Below the pieces are notes generated by a model. The model did no database searches. It was not told where the DNA came from and saw only the letters and a program-made list of their open reading frames with translations. A stretch of DNA of 59,056 nt from Pseudomonadota bacterium (GTDB lineage: Bacteria; Pseudomonadota; Alphaproteobacteria; Rhizobiales; Xanthobacteraceae). Below, in pieces: positions 33,053-41,783 of this stretch (within the stretch, counting starts at the first letter, position 1; each line of letters opens with the position of its first letter). The position numbers and the translations under genes are program-made. The stretch lies in NCBI GenBank assembly GCA_023404705.1, contig JAEYAU010000136.1, forward strand, positions 1 through 59,056, given 5' to 3'.

Positions 33053-34783
33053 ATGGTGCGGATCGAACCGCAGCCGGAGTTTCACGTGACCGAAGAGACC
33101 GCCCATCTCACGACCGACGTGCTCGTCATCGGCGCGGGCGGCGCCGGCATGTCGGCCGCGCTCGCGGCCGCGGAGCAGGACGTCCGCGTGCTGCTCGTCG
33201 ACCGCAGCCTGATCGGGCGCAGCGGCGCGACCGTCATGGCGCAGATGACCGTGGCGGCCGCGCTCGGCGAGGACGTGCCGGATCACTGGGAGCATCATCT
33301 CGCCGATACGCTGACGGCAGGACGCGGGCTCTGCGACACCGGGCTTGCGGCGCTGCTCTGCGAGGATGGGCCGCGCGCCATCCGGCAGATGGACTCCTGG
33401 AACGTCGGCTGGGCGCGCAAGCCGGACGGCGCGATCCGCGCCGCGCACGCGCCGGGGCACGACCGGCCGCGCTGCGTCTATGTGGACTTCCTCTCCACCG
33501 GCCCTGCCGTGTCGAAGACGCTGCGCACGCGCGTGCAGCGGCAGAGCCAGATCACGCGCATCGGCGACCTCTACATCACGGACCTCGTGATCGAGGACGG
33601 CGTAGCGCGCGGCGCGATCGGCTTCTCGGTCGCCGACGGACGGCCCGTCTCGATTTCGGCCGGCGCCGTGGTGCTCGCCACGGGCGGACTCACGCGTCTC
33701 TATCGGCGCAACAGCGCCTCGGCGAACATGGGTGGCGACGGCCATGCGCTGGCGCTGCGCGCGGGGGCCGAGCTCATCGACATGGAGTTCGTGCAGTTCT
33801 TCCCGATCGGCCATCTCGCGCCGCGCCTTGTCGGCATGGATCCGATCATGTGGGATCCGTTCCGCTACAAGCTCGGCGGCCGGCTGCTGAACGCCGAGAT
33901 GCGCGAGTTCATGGACGACTACGGGAACCCGGAGGGATCGAAGTATGTCGTCACGCGCGACAAGGCGACCTATGCGATCCTGAAGGAAGTGCAGGCCGGG
34001 CGCGGCTCGCCTGCCGGCGGCGCCTATCTCAGCTTCCAGCACATTGGCGAGGCCGCGCTGCGCGAAGCGTTCGGCCCGGTGATCGACCGGCTCGCCAAGA
34101 ACGGCATCGACCTCTTGAAGATGCCCGTCGAGGTCGCGCCGATCGCTCATTATCATATGGGCGGCGTGCGGGCCGACCTCGCCATGGAGACGCGCGTGCC
34201 GAACCTGTTCGCGGCCGGGGAGCTGGTCGCGGGCGCCAACGGCGCCAACCGGCTCTCCGGGAATGCGATCACCGAGGCGCTGGTCTTCGGGCGGCGCGCG
34301 GGCGAAAGCGCGGCCGCGCGCGTCAAGCAGACCGGCGCGCGTGATCAGGCAAGCGTCCAGGCGAGCGACTCTCTCATTCGCGCCGAGGGCACGGAGTCCG
34401 GCGCAAACCTCGCGAATGTCATCGCGCGACTGCAGGACGTCATGACGGACATGGTCGGGCCGTTCCGCACCCGCAGCGGTCTCGAGCAGGCGCTGGCGCA
34501 GATCGCCGCGCTGAAGGAGGAAGCCGGCGCGCGGCCACCCGGGAGGAACGGCCCCTACCCGCTGCAGCGGATCGACTGGTTCGACCTGCGCTCCATGCTG
34601 CTCACCGCGGAGGCGATCACGCGGGCGGCGCTGCTGCGCACCGAGAGCCGCGGCGCGCATCAGCGCGAGGATTTTCCGGGCCTCGATGCCGGCTGGACGC
34701 TCCACCAGGCGATCGCGTGCCGGAACGAACAGCTGGCGCTCAGCCGCGTTCCGGTCGACGGCGCCTTGCCGGAGGTCGCGTGA
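33053..34783 (+). CDS. SdhA/FrdA-like flavoprotein (fumarate reductase/succinate dehydrogenase family)
   Basis: A 576-residue FAD enzyme. FAD motif VLVIGAGGAGMSAALAAAE at about 22-40; GRSGATVMAQMTVAAAL where covalent flavin or substrate contacts lie in SdhA; the active-site HYHMGGVR at about 365; and NGANRLSGNAITEALVFG. This is the fold of succinate dehydrogenase, fumarate reductase, L-aspartate oxidase and APS reductase. No SdhC/D membrane subunits are near. The next gene, one base overlapping (TGATG), encodes a tiny 2Fe-2S protein, so the complex is soluble and probably reduces or oxidises a specialised dicarboxylate-like compound (inference). Confidence 0.88.
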   Translation: MVRIEPQPEFHVTEETAHLTTDVLVIGAGGAGMSAALAAAEQDVRVLLVDRSLIGRSGATVMAQMTVAAALGEDVPDHWEHHLADTLTAGRGLCDTGLAALLCEDGPRAIRQMDSWNVGWARKPDGAIRAAHAPGHDRPRCVYVDFLSTGPAVSKTLRTRVQRQSQITRIGDLYITDLVIEDGVARGAIGFSVADGRPVSISAGAVVLATGGLTRLYRRNSASANMGGDGHALALRAGAELIDMEFVQFFPIGHLAPRLVGMDPIMWDPFRYKLGGRLLNAEMREFMDDYGNPEGSKYVVTRDKATYAILKEVQAGRGSPAGGAYLSFQHIGEAALREAFGPVIDRLAKNGIDLLKMPVEVAPIAHYHMGGVRADLAMETRVPNLFAAGELVAGANGANRLSGNAITEALVFGRRAGESAAARVKQTGARDQASVQASDSLIRAEGTESGANLANVIARLQDVMTDMVGPFRTRSGLEQALAQIAALKEEAGARPPGRNGPYPLQRIDWFDLRSMLLTAEAITRAALLRTESRGAHQREDFPGLDAGWTLHQAIACRNEQLALSRVPVDGALPEVA

Positions 34784-35127
34784 TGACCGAGACCGCGACC
34801 CTGGTCGTGCAGCGCGGCGGCTCCCGCGAGAGCCGCTACGAGGTGCCGTATACGCCGGGACAGTCCGTGCTCGACGGGCTGCGCTATGTCCGCGCCAGGC
34901 TCGATCCGAGCCTGAGCATCCGCTACTCGTGCATCAATGCCAACAGCTGCAAGGAATGCATGATTCTCATCGACGGCATCGTGGCCTATGCGTGCACCAC
35001 GCGCCTCGAGCCGCGCGAGATGATGCTCGGTCCATTGCCGAACAAGCCGCATCTGCGCGATCTCGTCACCGAGATCGGCCCGCCCGACGAGCGCCTGTCG
35101 AACGCTTTGAGCCGCGCGAAGGTTTGA
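34783..35127 (+). CDS. Minimal 2Fe-2S ferredoxin-like subunit (N-terminal half of SdhB)
   Basis: A 114-residue protein made only of the plant-type 2Fe-2S domain found at the start of SdhB/FrdB. Cysteines at 50, 56, 59 and 71 form C-x5-C-x2-C-x11-C in YSCINANSCKECMILI and the following YAC. SdhB normally has C-x4-C at the first pair and a second domain with 4Fe-4S and 3Fe-4S clusters; both the spacing and the missing domain are unusual. Its start is coupled to the flavoprotein stop. It probably passes electrons to or from that flavoprotein. The 3' end overlaps the convergent YdeI-like gene by 62 bases. Confidence 0.82.
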   Translation: MTETATLVVQRGGSRESRYEVPYTPGQSVLDGLRYVRARLDPSLSIRYSCINANSCKECMILIDGIVAYACTTRLEPREMMLGPLPNKPHLRDLVTEIGPPDERLSNALSRAKV

Positions 35128-35728
35128 GCTTCGCATCGCCTCCCTGCGGATGGATCGTCTCGCCCCGCTTGAGCATGGCGACGAAGCTTTCGATCTTCGT
35201 CTTGCGCCCGGCTGGCGTCTTCATGTTCTCGGTGCGGAACACGAGCGCGAAGCGGTTCTGGCTCGAGAGCTTGGCGAGCATCGCCTTGGCCTTCGGCTCG
35301 GCCTCGATGGCGATGCGCAGGTCGTCGGGCAGCTCCGCGCCCTTCATCTTGTAGGCGCGGTCCCAGCGCCCGTCGGCCTTCGCGGCCTCGACCTGCTTGA
35401 GACCATGCTCGGTCATGCGACCTTCTTTGATGAGCCGCGCGACGTTTTCGATGTTGATCTGGCTCCAGGTGCTCTTCGCGCCGCGCGGCGTGTAGCGCTG
35501 CAGGAAGCTCGTCTCATCGAGCGACTTGCGGATGGCGTCGATCCAGCCCCAGCACAGCGCCACGTCGATCGCCTCCTTGGGCGTGATCGACTTGAGGCCC
35601 GAGCCGACCTTGTGGATCTTGATCCAGACCTCGCTCTCCCTGTCGTGGTTCTTGCCGAGCCATTTGTAGAAGCTCTCCGCATCCTTGAAGGTGCGGACCT
35701 TGTCGGGATCGACCTTCACGGGCGCCAT
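35066..35728 (-). CDS. YdeI/OmpD-associated family protein
   Basis: A 220-residue cytosolic protein of the YdeI family (bacteriocin-protection-like). The motifs VWIKIHKVGSG, ITPKEAIDVALCWGWIDAIRKSLDE and FLQRYTPRGAKSTWSQIN are characteristic. The function of the family is unclear. The start is supported by AGGAG five bases upstream; the upstream hydrolase stop codon lies within this site, so the two genes form an operon. The basic C-terminal tail (about 25 residues) overlaps the end of the 2Fe-2S gene on the other strand. Confidence 0.88.
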   Translation of the reverse strand: MAPVKVDPDKVRTFKDAESFYKWLGKNHDRESEVWIKIHKVGSGLKSITPKEAIDVALCWGWIDAIRKSLDETSFLQRYTPRGAKSTWSQINIENVARLIKEGRMTEHGLKQVEAAKADGRWDRAYKMKGAELPDDLRIAIEAEPKAKAMLAKLSSQNRFALVFRTENMKTPAGRKTKIESFVAMLKRGETIHPQGGDAKLKPSRGSKRSTGARRAGRSR

Positions 35729-35736
35729 AGTCACTC

Positions 35737-36648
35737 CTAGCCGAAGAAATCGCGCAGCATCCGGTTCACGGTGTCCGGCGTCTCGACCTCGGGCAGGTGC
35801 CCGATGGCGTCGAGCTTCTCCATGCGTCCGTTCTTCAGGACCTTGATCAATATGTCGGCGTTCTTCTCGGCCGGATTGACGCGATCCACCGCGCCCTGGA
35901 TCAGCAGCACCGGCATGGTCAGCTTCGGGGCGACCTCCTCGGGACTGTAGCCATTGGCGAGGCCGAGCTTCACGCCATGCATGAAGCCGCGCGGCTGCGT
36001 CGCGCGCAGCACCCGCTGTACTTCGGCGGCGAGCTCGGGAGAGGCGTTCGGCCCGAGCAGCGCCGCGACGCGCGCGCCGAAGCCGTACATGCCCTTGGCG
36101 ACCTGGGCTTCGCGCGTCGCGATCACCTTGGCCTTGGCGTCCTCCGGCATGTCCTTCGGACCGATGCCTGTGCCGGTCATCGCGATCTTCAGCACGCGGT
36201 CCGGATAGTGGATCGCGAAGCACTGCGCGACGCGCGAGCCGAATGAATTGCCGACGAGGTTCACGCGCTCGATGTTCAGCGATCCGAGAAAGTCGCGCAC
36301 CGCGTCCGCATAGTCCCGGCAGCCGGGGTCGTCCTTCGCGAAGGCGTCGGTCAGCATGTAACCGGGCGCGTTCCAGGCGATCACGCGATAGCGGTCAGAC
36401 AGCCCGGCCAGCTGATAGCGCCAGTGCATGGAGTTGGCGCCGACGCCGTGCATCAGCAGCACGACCGGCGCATCGGAACGGCCCGCCTCCATGAAGCTGA
36501 AGCGGTCGCCCTGATAGTTGGCGCGCGCTGCGGCCGGGATCTCGGAGAAGCGGATATCCGGCAGCGGCGGGCGTGAATCGGCCCAGGCGGCCGACATGGC
36601 GAAAGCGCAGAACAGCGACGCGGCGGCAACGAGGGAGGTCGAGGTCAT
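35737..36648 (-). CDS. Secreted alpha/beta hydrolase
   Basis: A 303-residue alpha/beta-fold hydrolase with a Sec signal peptide (about residues 1-23, ending MSAAWA). The oxyanion-hole region VVLLMHGVGANS, the nucleophile elbow GNSFGSR, the acidic residue in IQGAVDRVNP and the catalytic histidine in AIGHLPEVE form a complete triad. Probably a periplasmic esterase or lactonase; the substrate is unknown. GGAG lies just upstream of the ATG. It diverges from the first Liv-type transporter operon, so it may act on the same nutrient (inference). Confidence 0.88.
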   Translation of the reverse strand: MTSTSLVAAASLFCAFAMSAAWADSRPPLPDIRFSEIPAAARANYQGDRFSFMEAGRSDAPVVLLMHGVGANSMHWRYQLAGLSDRYRVIAWNAPGYMLTDAFAKDDPGCRDYADAVRDFLGSLNIERVNLVGNSFGSRVAQCFAIHYPDRVLKIAMTGTGIGPKDMPEDAKAKVIATREAQVAKGMYGFGARVAALLGPNASPELAAEVQRVLRATQPRGFMHGVKLGLANGYSPEEVAPKLTMPVLLIQGAVDRVNPAEKNADILIKVLKNGRMEKLDAIGHLPEVETPDTVNRMLRDFFG

Positions 36649-36779
36649 GGATGGCTCCGGGGCAACGCGAACGGCTCTCATCTTCGCCGATCTGCGCCCG
36701 CGCCGTCGAGACCGCACCAGAGAGCGAATGCGTGCGCAGTCTCGCGCGCGATCGCCCTTGCGGTTTCGGGTGCGGCGTG

Positions 36780-36796
36780 CCTGACTCAGGGTCAGG
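36780..36796. promoter_or_regulatory. Candidate operator palindrome before the first Liv operon
   Basis: CCTGAC-TCAGG-GTCAGG is a perfect 6-bp inverted repeat with a 5-base centre. It lies 14 bases upstream of the first ATPase start and in the 162-base gap to the divergent hydrolase gene. It could be an operator or a small leader hairpin. No known regulator consensus is matched. Confidence 0.3.
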
Positions 36797-36810
36797 TTTC
36801 GAAAGAAGAA

Positions 36811-37584
36811 ATGCGGCGGAAGGGCATGGGCATCGCTCTCGCGGTGAGCGGGCTGACGCGCAGCTTCTATGGCGTCCGCGTGCTGAAAGGGGTCGAGTTG
36901 GCGATCCGGGCCGGCAGCCTCACGGGGCTGATCGGCCCGAACGGCGCCGGCAAGTCGACGCTCTTCAACGTGATCTCGGGACTCTATCGGCCGGACGCCG
37001 GCACCATCCGGCTCGACGGCCGTGAGATTGGCGGCCTCGCGCCGGACCGGCTCGTCGGCCGCGGCCTCGTGCGCACGTTTCAGCTCGCGCGCGGCTTTCC
37101 CAAGCTCAGCGTATTCCAGCACCTGATGCTCTACGGTCAGCAGCATCCGGGCGAAGGGCTGGTCGCGGCGCTGCTCGGCGGCGCCAAGGCGCGCGAGTCC
37201 GCGCTCGCCGAGCGCGCGGTCGCGATGGCGCGGCGGCTGCGGCTCGATCACCTGCTCGACAATCCCGTGACGGCGCTCTCGGGCGGGCAGAAGAAGCTGC
37301 TCGAGATCGGCCGCGCGCTGATGGCCGAGCCGAAGATCCTGCTGCTCGACGAGCCGATGGCGGGCGTCAATCCGAGCCTCACCGAGGAGATCGCGGCGCA
37401 TCTCGTCGCGCTCAATCGCGAGGGCATCACGATCTGCCTGATCGAGCACGACATGGGACTGATCCGCCGGCTATGCGATCCGATCATCGTGATGGCCGAA
37501 GGCCGCACGCTGACCGAAGGCTCATTCGCGGAGGTCGCCGCCGACACGCGCGTGCAGGAAGCCTATCTCGGGAGGCGGCATTGA
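36811..37584 (+). CDS. Liv-type ABC transporter ATPase (LivG-like), operon 1
   Basis: A 257-residue ATPase of the branched-chain amino acid (HAAT) importer family. Walker A GPNGAGKST, the LivG-typical GLVRTFQLARGFPKLSVFQHLM, signature LSGGQKKLLEIGRAL, Walker B ILLLDEPMAGVNP, H-loop LIEHDMG. Start at 36811, or MGIALAVSG at 36826. It is the first gene of an operon that runs to about 42743. The genes place both ATPases before the binding protein, an uncommon but known order. The substrate need not be an amino acid. Confidence 0.9.
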   Translation: MRRKGMGIALAVSGLTRSFYGVRVLKGVELAIRAGSLTGLIGPNGAGKSTLFNVISGLYRPDAGTIRLDGREIGGLAPDRLVGRGLVRTFQLARGFPKLSVFQHLMLYGQQHPGEGLVAALLGGAKARESALAERAVAMARRLRLDHLLDNPVTALSGGQKKLLEIGRALMAEPKILLLDEPMAGVNPSLTEEIAAHLVALNREGITICLIEHDMGLIRRLCDPIIVMAEGRTLTEGSFAEVAADTRVQEAYLGRRH

Positions 37585-38288
37585 GCGTGCTCGCGGTCGA
37601 CGCGCTGGTCGCCGGCTATGGCGCGGCCGAGGAGATCCTGAAAGGCGCGTCGCTGCGCGTTGAACCCGGCGAGATCGTCACCATCATCGGCCCGAACGGC
37701 GCCGGCAAGTCGACCTTCCTCAAGGCAGTAGCCGGTCTGGTGCAGCCGCGCGCCGGCACGATCCGCTTTGCAGGCGATGACGTCACCACACGCGACACCG
37801 AGGGCCGCGCCCGCGCCGGCATCAGCTTCGTGCCGCAGGAGCGCAACGTGTTCGGTGGCCTGACGGTGGCCGAGAACCTGGAGATCTCGGGCTATCTCGA
37901 TCCGGCCGGCGCGAAGGCGCGCGCCGCGCGTCTTTGCGAGCGCTATCCTCTGCTCGCCGAGAAGCGGCGCGCCCTCGCGCGCACGCTTTCGGGGGGACAG
38001 CGCCAGATCCTCGCCATGGCCATGGGCCTGATGACCGAGCCGAAGCTCATGCTGCTCGACGAACCGACCGCCGGCCTCGCGCCAAAAGCGGCCGACGACC
38101 TGTTCGATGCGGTCGTCAACCTCAACCGCGGCGGGCTGCCGATCCTGATGGTCGAGCAGCACGCCGTCGAAGCCCTCGCCGTCTCGACGCGCGGCTATGT
38201 GTTCGTCGCCGGACGCGCGAGCGCCGAAGGCGCCGGGCCGGCGCTCGCGTCCGATCCCGAGATCCGCCGCCTGTTCCTGGGCGGGTGA
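37581..38288 (+). CDS. Liv-type ABC transporter ATPase (LivF-like), operon 1
   Basis: A 235-residue ATPase, partner of the preceding LivG-like protein. Walker A GPNGAGKST, GISFVPQERNVFGGLTVAENL (LivF-typical), signature LSGGQRQILAMAMGL, Walker B LMLLDEPTAGLAP, H-loop VEQH. The TTG start overlaps the upstream TGA (TTGA) and has GGGAGG nearby. Confidence 0.92.
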   Translation: MSVLAVDALVAGYGAAEEILKGASLRVEPGEIVTIIGPNGAGKSTFLKAVAGLVQPRAGTIRFAGDDVTTRDTEGRARAGISFVPQERNVFGGLTVAENLEISGYLDPAGAKARAARLCERYPLLAEKRRALARTLSGGQRQILAMAMGLMTEPKLMLLDEPTAGLAPKAADDLFDAVVNLNRGGLPILMVEQHAVEALAVSTRGYVFVAGRASAEGAGPALASDPEIRRLFLGG

Positions 38289-38308
38289 GAATGCAAAGGA
38301 GAACCGAC

Positions 38309-39514
38309 ATGTCGCAGTTCATGACCACGCGCCGCACGCTGATGGGCGGCGCCGCAGCCCTCGCGGGCGCCCTGGCGCTGCCGAACCTGCCGAAGGCGCA
38401 AGGTGCGGCGATCCGCATCGGCACGCTGACGCCGCTCACGGGCGCCGGCGGCCCCTACGGTCCCGTGATGGTGAAGGCCGTCAAGGCGGTGGTCGATGAG
38501 GTGAACGCAGCGGGCGGCGTGCTCGGCCGCAAGATCGAGCTGATCTCCGAGGACGACCAGACCAATCCGGAAGCCGGCGTGCGCGCGGCGCGCAAGCTGA
38601 TCGACGTCGACAAGGTGGTCGCGATCCTCGGCACCTGGGCCTCATCGGTGACGACCGCGGTGGCGCCGCTCTGCTGGGAGTCGAAGACGTTCTTGGCCAC
38701 TGTCTCGGGCGCCGACTCGATCACGGCGCTGCCGCATCAGGGCTATCTGATCCGCACGCAGCCGAACACGACGCTGCAGGGCCGCAAGTTCGGCGAATAT
38801 TGTCTGGAGCTCGGCGGCAAGCGTGTGTTCTTCATCTGCCCGCAGACGCCGTTCCAGAAGAGCCAGCTCGAGAACATCACGCTCGCGGTGAAGAAGGGCG
38901 GCGGCGAGACCGGCTCGCTGATCTATGACGACAAGAAGCCGTCCTACCGCTCCGAAGTCGACGAGATGCTGCGCTTCAAGCCCGACGTGCTGATCCTCGG
39001 CGGCTATCAGCCCGACACCACGGTGCTGCTGCGCGATGTGTTCCGCGCGGGCTTCTCGGGCAAGAAGATCGGCTTCGGCTATTCGGTGAACCAGAAGCTG
39101 ATCGAAGGCCTGCCCGCGGACGTCGTGGAAGGCATCTATACGATCTCGCCCTCGCCCGCCGAAGGCTCGAAGGCCTATGAGCGTCTCGTCAAGCTGATCG
39201 GCGTCTCGAACCCGGATCCGTACACGACGCAGATCTATGATCACATCAACCTCGTGCTGATGGCGATCGCGCTCGCGGGCGACGCGTCCGGCACGGCGAT
39301 CAAGGACAATGTGCGCAAGGTGAGCCAGGCGCCGAACGGGCAGAAGGTCGACAATGCGCTCGACGGGCTGAAGGCGGTCGCCGCGAAGCAGCCGGTCGAC
39401 TATGACGGCGCCAGCGGGCCGTGCGACTTCCTCGAGTCGGGCGACATCACGGACTGTAAGTTCCGCTACGAGCAGGTGAAGGCCGGCAAGATCACGCTCG
39501 TCAAGGTCGCCTGA
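38309..39514 (+). CDS. Liv-type ABC transporter substrate-binding protein, operon 1
   Basis: A 401-residue periplasmic type-I binding protein (Peripla_BP_6). Tat-type signal MTTRRTLMGGAAALAGALALP, then IRIGTLTPLTGAGGPYGPVMV and VLGRKIELISEDDQTNPEAG, the classical LivK opening. AAGGAG is seven bases before the ATG. The ligand is unknown: the family binds amino acids, amides, aromatic acids and urea. Confidence 0.9.
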   Translation: MSQFMTTRRTLMGGAAALAGALALPNLPKAQGAAIRIGTLTPLTGAGGPYGPVMVKAVKAVVDEVNAAGGVLGRKIELISEDDQTNPEAGVRAARKLIDVDKVVAILGTWASSVTTAVAPLCWESKTFLATVSGADSITALPHQGYLIRTQPNTTLQGRKFGEYCLELGGKRVFFICPQTPFQKSQLENITLAVKKGGGETGSLIYDDKKPSYRSEVDEMLRFKPDVLILGGYQPDTTVLLRDVFRAGFSGKKIGFGYSVNQKLIEGLPADVVEGIYTISPSPAEGSKAYERLVKLIGVSNPDPYTTQIYDHINLVLMAIALAGDASGTAIKDNVRKVSQAPNGQKVDNALDGLKAVAAKQPVDYDGASGPCDFLESGDITDCKFRYEQVKAGKITLVKVA

Positions 39515-39520
39515 CGCCGG

Positions 39521-40384
39521 ATGTCGCTGCTCCTGCAGGCGATCCTGAACGGACTGATGACCGGCACCCTGATCGCGGTGCCGGCCATCGGCTTCACCGC
39601 GATCTTCGCGGTGCTGCGCTATCCGAGCTTCGCGGTCGCGGCCTATATCACGATCGGCGGCTTCGCGGGCTGGTTCGCCAACAGCCATGGGGGCGCCGGC
39701 GTGCTGCCGGCGCTCGCCATCGCCTTCGTGATCGCGGGCGCGGTCGGCATCGCGGCGGAGGAAGGTGCGCTGCGGCGGCTGCGGCCCGCGGGCGCGCTCA
39801 CGGTCGCGATCGCGACCATCGCGGTGAACCAGATTTTGGAGAACGTCACGCGCTTCTTCTTCGGCAACGATCTGCGCGGCTACGACCTGCCGCTGAAGGC
39901 CGACCTGCGTTTCTGGGACCTGCGCGTCGGACCGCAGCAGATCGAGAACGTGGTGCTCGCGCTGCTGGTGATGGCCGCGGTGTTCGGCTTCCTGCGCTTC
40001 ACGCGCTTCGGCAAGGCGATGCGCGCGGTCGCCGACAATGTGGATCTGGCGCGGCTGAAAGGAATCGCGCCGCAGAAGGTGGCCGTGACCACGCTGTTCC
40101 TCGGCGCGGGACTGTCCGGCGTCGGCGGCGTGCTGCTCGCGGTCGATACTTCGATCGATCCGCTCACCGGCGCGCGCATCCTGCTCACGGTGTTTGCGGC
40201 CGCCGTGCTGGGCGGGCTCGGGTCGATCCCGGGCGCCGTGGTCGGCGCCTTCGCGGTCGGCATTGCGGAGGAGCTCTCGCTGCTGGTGGTGCCCGCGACC
40301 TATCGCACCGCCATCGGCTTCGCCGCGATCCTGCTGATGCTCACCTTCCGCCCGCGCGGCATCCTCGGCGAGAGAGCCACCTGA
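39521..40384 (+). CDS. Liv-type ABC transporter permease (LivH-like), operon 1
   Basis: A 287-residue inner-membrane permease with about eight helices. The family motif GKAMRAVADNVDLARLKGI (cytoplasmic coupling loop) is at about residues 165-185, and the C-terminal GGLGSIPGAVVGAFAVGIAE is typical. It starts six bases after the binding-protein stop and ends overlapping the next permease start by one base (TGATG). Confidence 0.92.
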   Translation: MSLLLQAILNGLMTGTLIAVPAIGFTAIFAVLRYPSFAVAAYITIGGFAGWFANSHGGAGVLPALAIAFVIAGAVGIAAEEGALRRLRPAGALTVAIATIAVNQILENVTRFFFGNDLRGYDLPLKADLRFWDLRVGPQQIENVVLALLVMAAVFGFLRFTRFGKAMRAVADNVDLARLKGIAPQKVAVTTLFLGAGLSGVGGVLLAVDTSIDPLTGARILLTVFAAAVLGGLGSIPGAVVGAFAVGIAEELSLLVVPATYRTAIGFAAILLMLTFRPRGILGERAT

Positions 40385-41286
40385 TGCTCTCCTATCTCCT
40401 CTTCACGCTCACGCTCGGCGGGATCTACGGCCTGCTCGCGCTCAGCCTCAACCTGATCTGGGGCGGCGCCGGCATGGTCAATCTCGGGCTCGCGGGCTTC
40501 TTCGCGGTCGGCGCCTATGCCTCCGCCATCGTCACGGGCGCCGGTGCGCCGGTGCCGATCGGGCTTCTCGCGGCGATCATCGCGGGCGTCGCCGCAGGAC
40601 TGATCGTCACCTTCTCGACGCTGCGGCTGCGCGATGATTATCTCGCCATCGTCACCCTCGGCTTCGCCGAGGTCGTCCGCCTCGTCGCGCTCAACGAGCG
40701 CTGGCTCACCAATGGATCAGACGGCATCTCGGGCATCGCGGCGCCGTTCAAGGCCGCCCTCGGCACCGCAGGCTTCAATCTGTTCTATCTCGGCCTTGTC
40801 ACCGCAATCGTGCTGATCGTCTGGGCGCTCCTGCGCCGCCTCGACGGTTCGCCCTTCGGGCGGGCGCTCAAAGCGATCCGCGAGGACCAGGAGCTCGCGG
40901 CCTTTGCGGGCAAGCGGGTGCTGCGGTTCAAGTTGCAGGCCTTCGCGGTCTCGGCGGCGATCGCGGGCCTCGCGGGCGCGCTCTACGGTCACTATCAAAC
41001 CTACATCTCGCCCGACCACTTTCAGCCGCTGATCACCATCTACATCTTCCTCGCGGTTTCCGCCGGCGGGGTCGGCCGCCCGACCGGCGCGCTGATCGGC
41101 GCCTATGCGGTGGTGTTCTTCCTCGAGGCGACGCGCTTCGTCGCCGAGGTGGTGCCGGCGCTGCAGCCCGTGCAGGTCGCGGCTCTGCGGGAGATGCTGG
41201 TCGGCGTCGCGCTCATTCTGGTCTTCTATGTGCGGCCGCAAGGCGTGCTGCCCGAACGCATCCCCCCTGCCCCGAGGACCTCATGA
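40384..41286 (+). CDS. Liv-type ABC transporter permease (LivM-like), operon 1
   Basis: A 300-residue inner-membrane permease. GRALKAIREDQELAAFAGKR is the coupling loop, and SAGGVGRPTGALIGAYAVVF the conserved C-terminal segment. It pairs with the LivH-like subunit. The stop overlaps the start of the GAF gene by four bases (ATGA), so the GAF protein is translated with the transporter. Confidence 0.92.
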   Translation: MLSYLLFTLTLGGIYGLLALSLNLIWGGAGMVNLGLAGFFAVGAYASAIVTGAGAPVPIGLLAAIIAGVAAGLIVTFSTLRLRDDYLAIVTLGFAEVVRLVALNERWLTNGSDGISGIAAPFKAALGTAGFNLFYLGLVTAIVLIVWALLRRLDGSPFGRALKAIREDQELAAFAGKRVLRFKLQAFAVSAAIAGLAGALYGHYQTYISPDHFQPLITIYIFLAVSAGGVGRPTGALIGAYAVVFFLEATRFVAEVVPALQPVQVAALREMLVGVALILVFYVRPQGVLPERIPPAPRTS

Positions 41287-41768
41287 CCGATGCACTCGCC
41301 GACCTTTCGACCCTGCTCGCCGAACCCGGCCAGCCGGAACGCCTCTATAAGGCGCTGGACGAGACCACTGCAAAACTCGTCGGCCACAAGCTGTTCACGC
41401 TGCTCTATGTGGACGGCGACGAGGTCGCACGCGTCTACTCCAACCGGCCGGCCGAATATCCGGTCTCCGGCCGCAAGCGCATGGGCCCGACGCCCTGGGG
41501 CGACGCCGTGCTGAAGGGCCAGCAGCCCTATCTCGGCCGCGACCGCGCGGCCATCCGCTGGGCCTTCCCGGACCACGCCCTGATCGAGAGCATGGGGCTC
41601 GGCTCGGTCATCAATGTGATCGTGGTGTATGATGGCGCCGCGATCGGCACCATGAACCTGCTCGACGTCGAGCATCATTATCGCGAGGAGCACGTGTTCG
41701 TGGTGCAGCGGCTCGCCCCGCTGCTGATCCCGGCCTTCCTCGACGCGCGGGCGAAGGCGCGCGGCTAG
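41283..41768 (+). CDS. Stand-alone GAF-domain protein
   Basis: A 161-residue cytosolic protein that is essentially one GAF-like domain (LYKALDETTAKLVGHKLFTLLYVDG, then GLGSVINVIVVYDGAAIGTMNLLDVEHHY). There is no output domain such as a kinase, cyclase or HTH. GAF domains bind small ligands (cyclic nucleotides, aromatics, haem). Translational coupling to the permease suggests it binds the transported compound or controls the transporter directly (inference). Confidence 0.8.
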   Translation: MTDALADLSTLLAEPGQPERLYKALDETTAKLVGHKLFTLLYVDGDEVARVYSNRPAEYPVSGRKRMGPTPWGDAVLKGQQPYLGRDRAAIRWAFPDHALIESMGLGSVINVIVVYDGAAIGTMNLLDVEHHYREEHVFVVQRLAPLLIPAFLDARAKARG

Positions 41769-41783
41769 CGCAAGGAGATGCGC

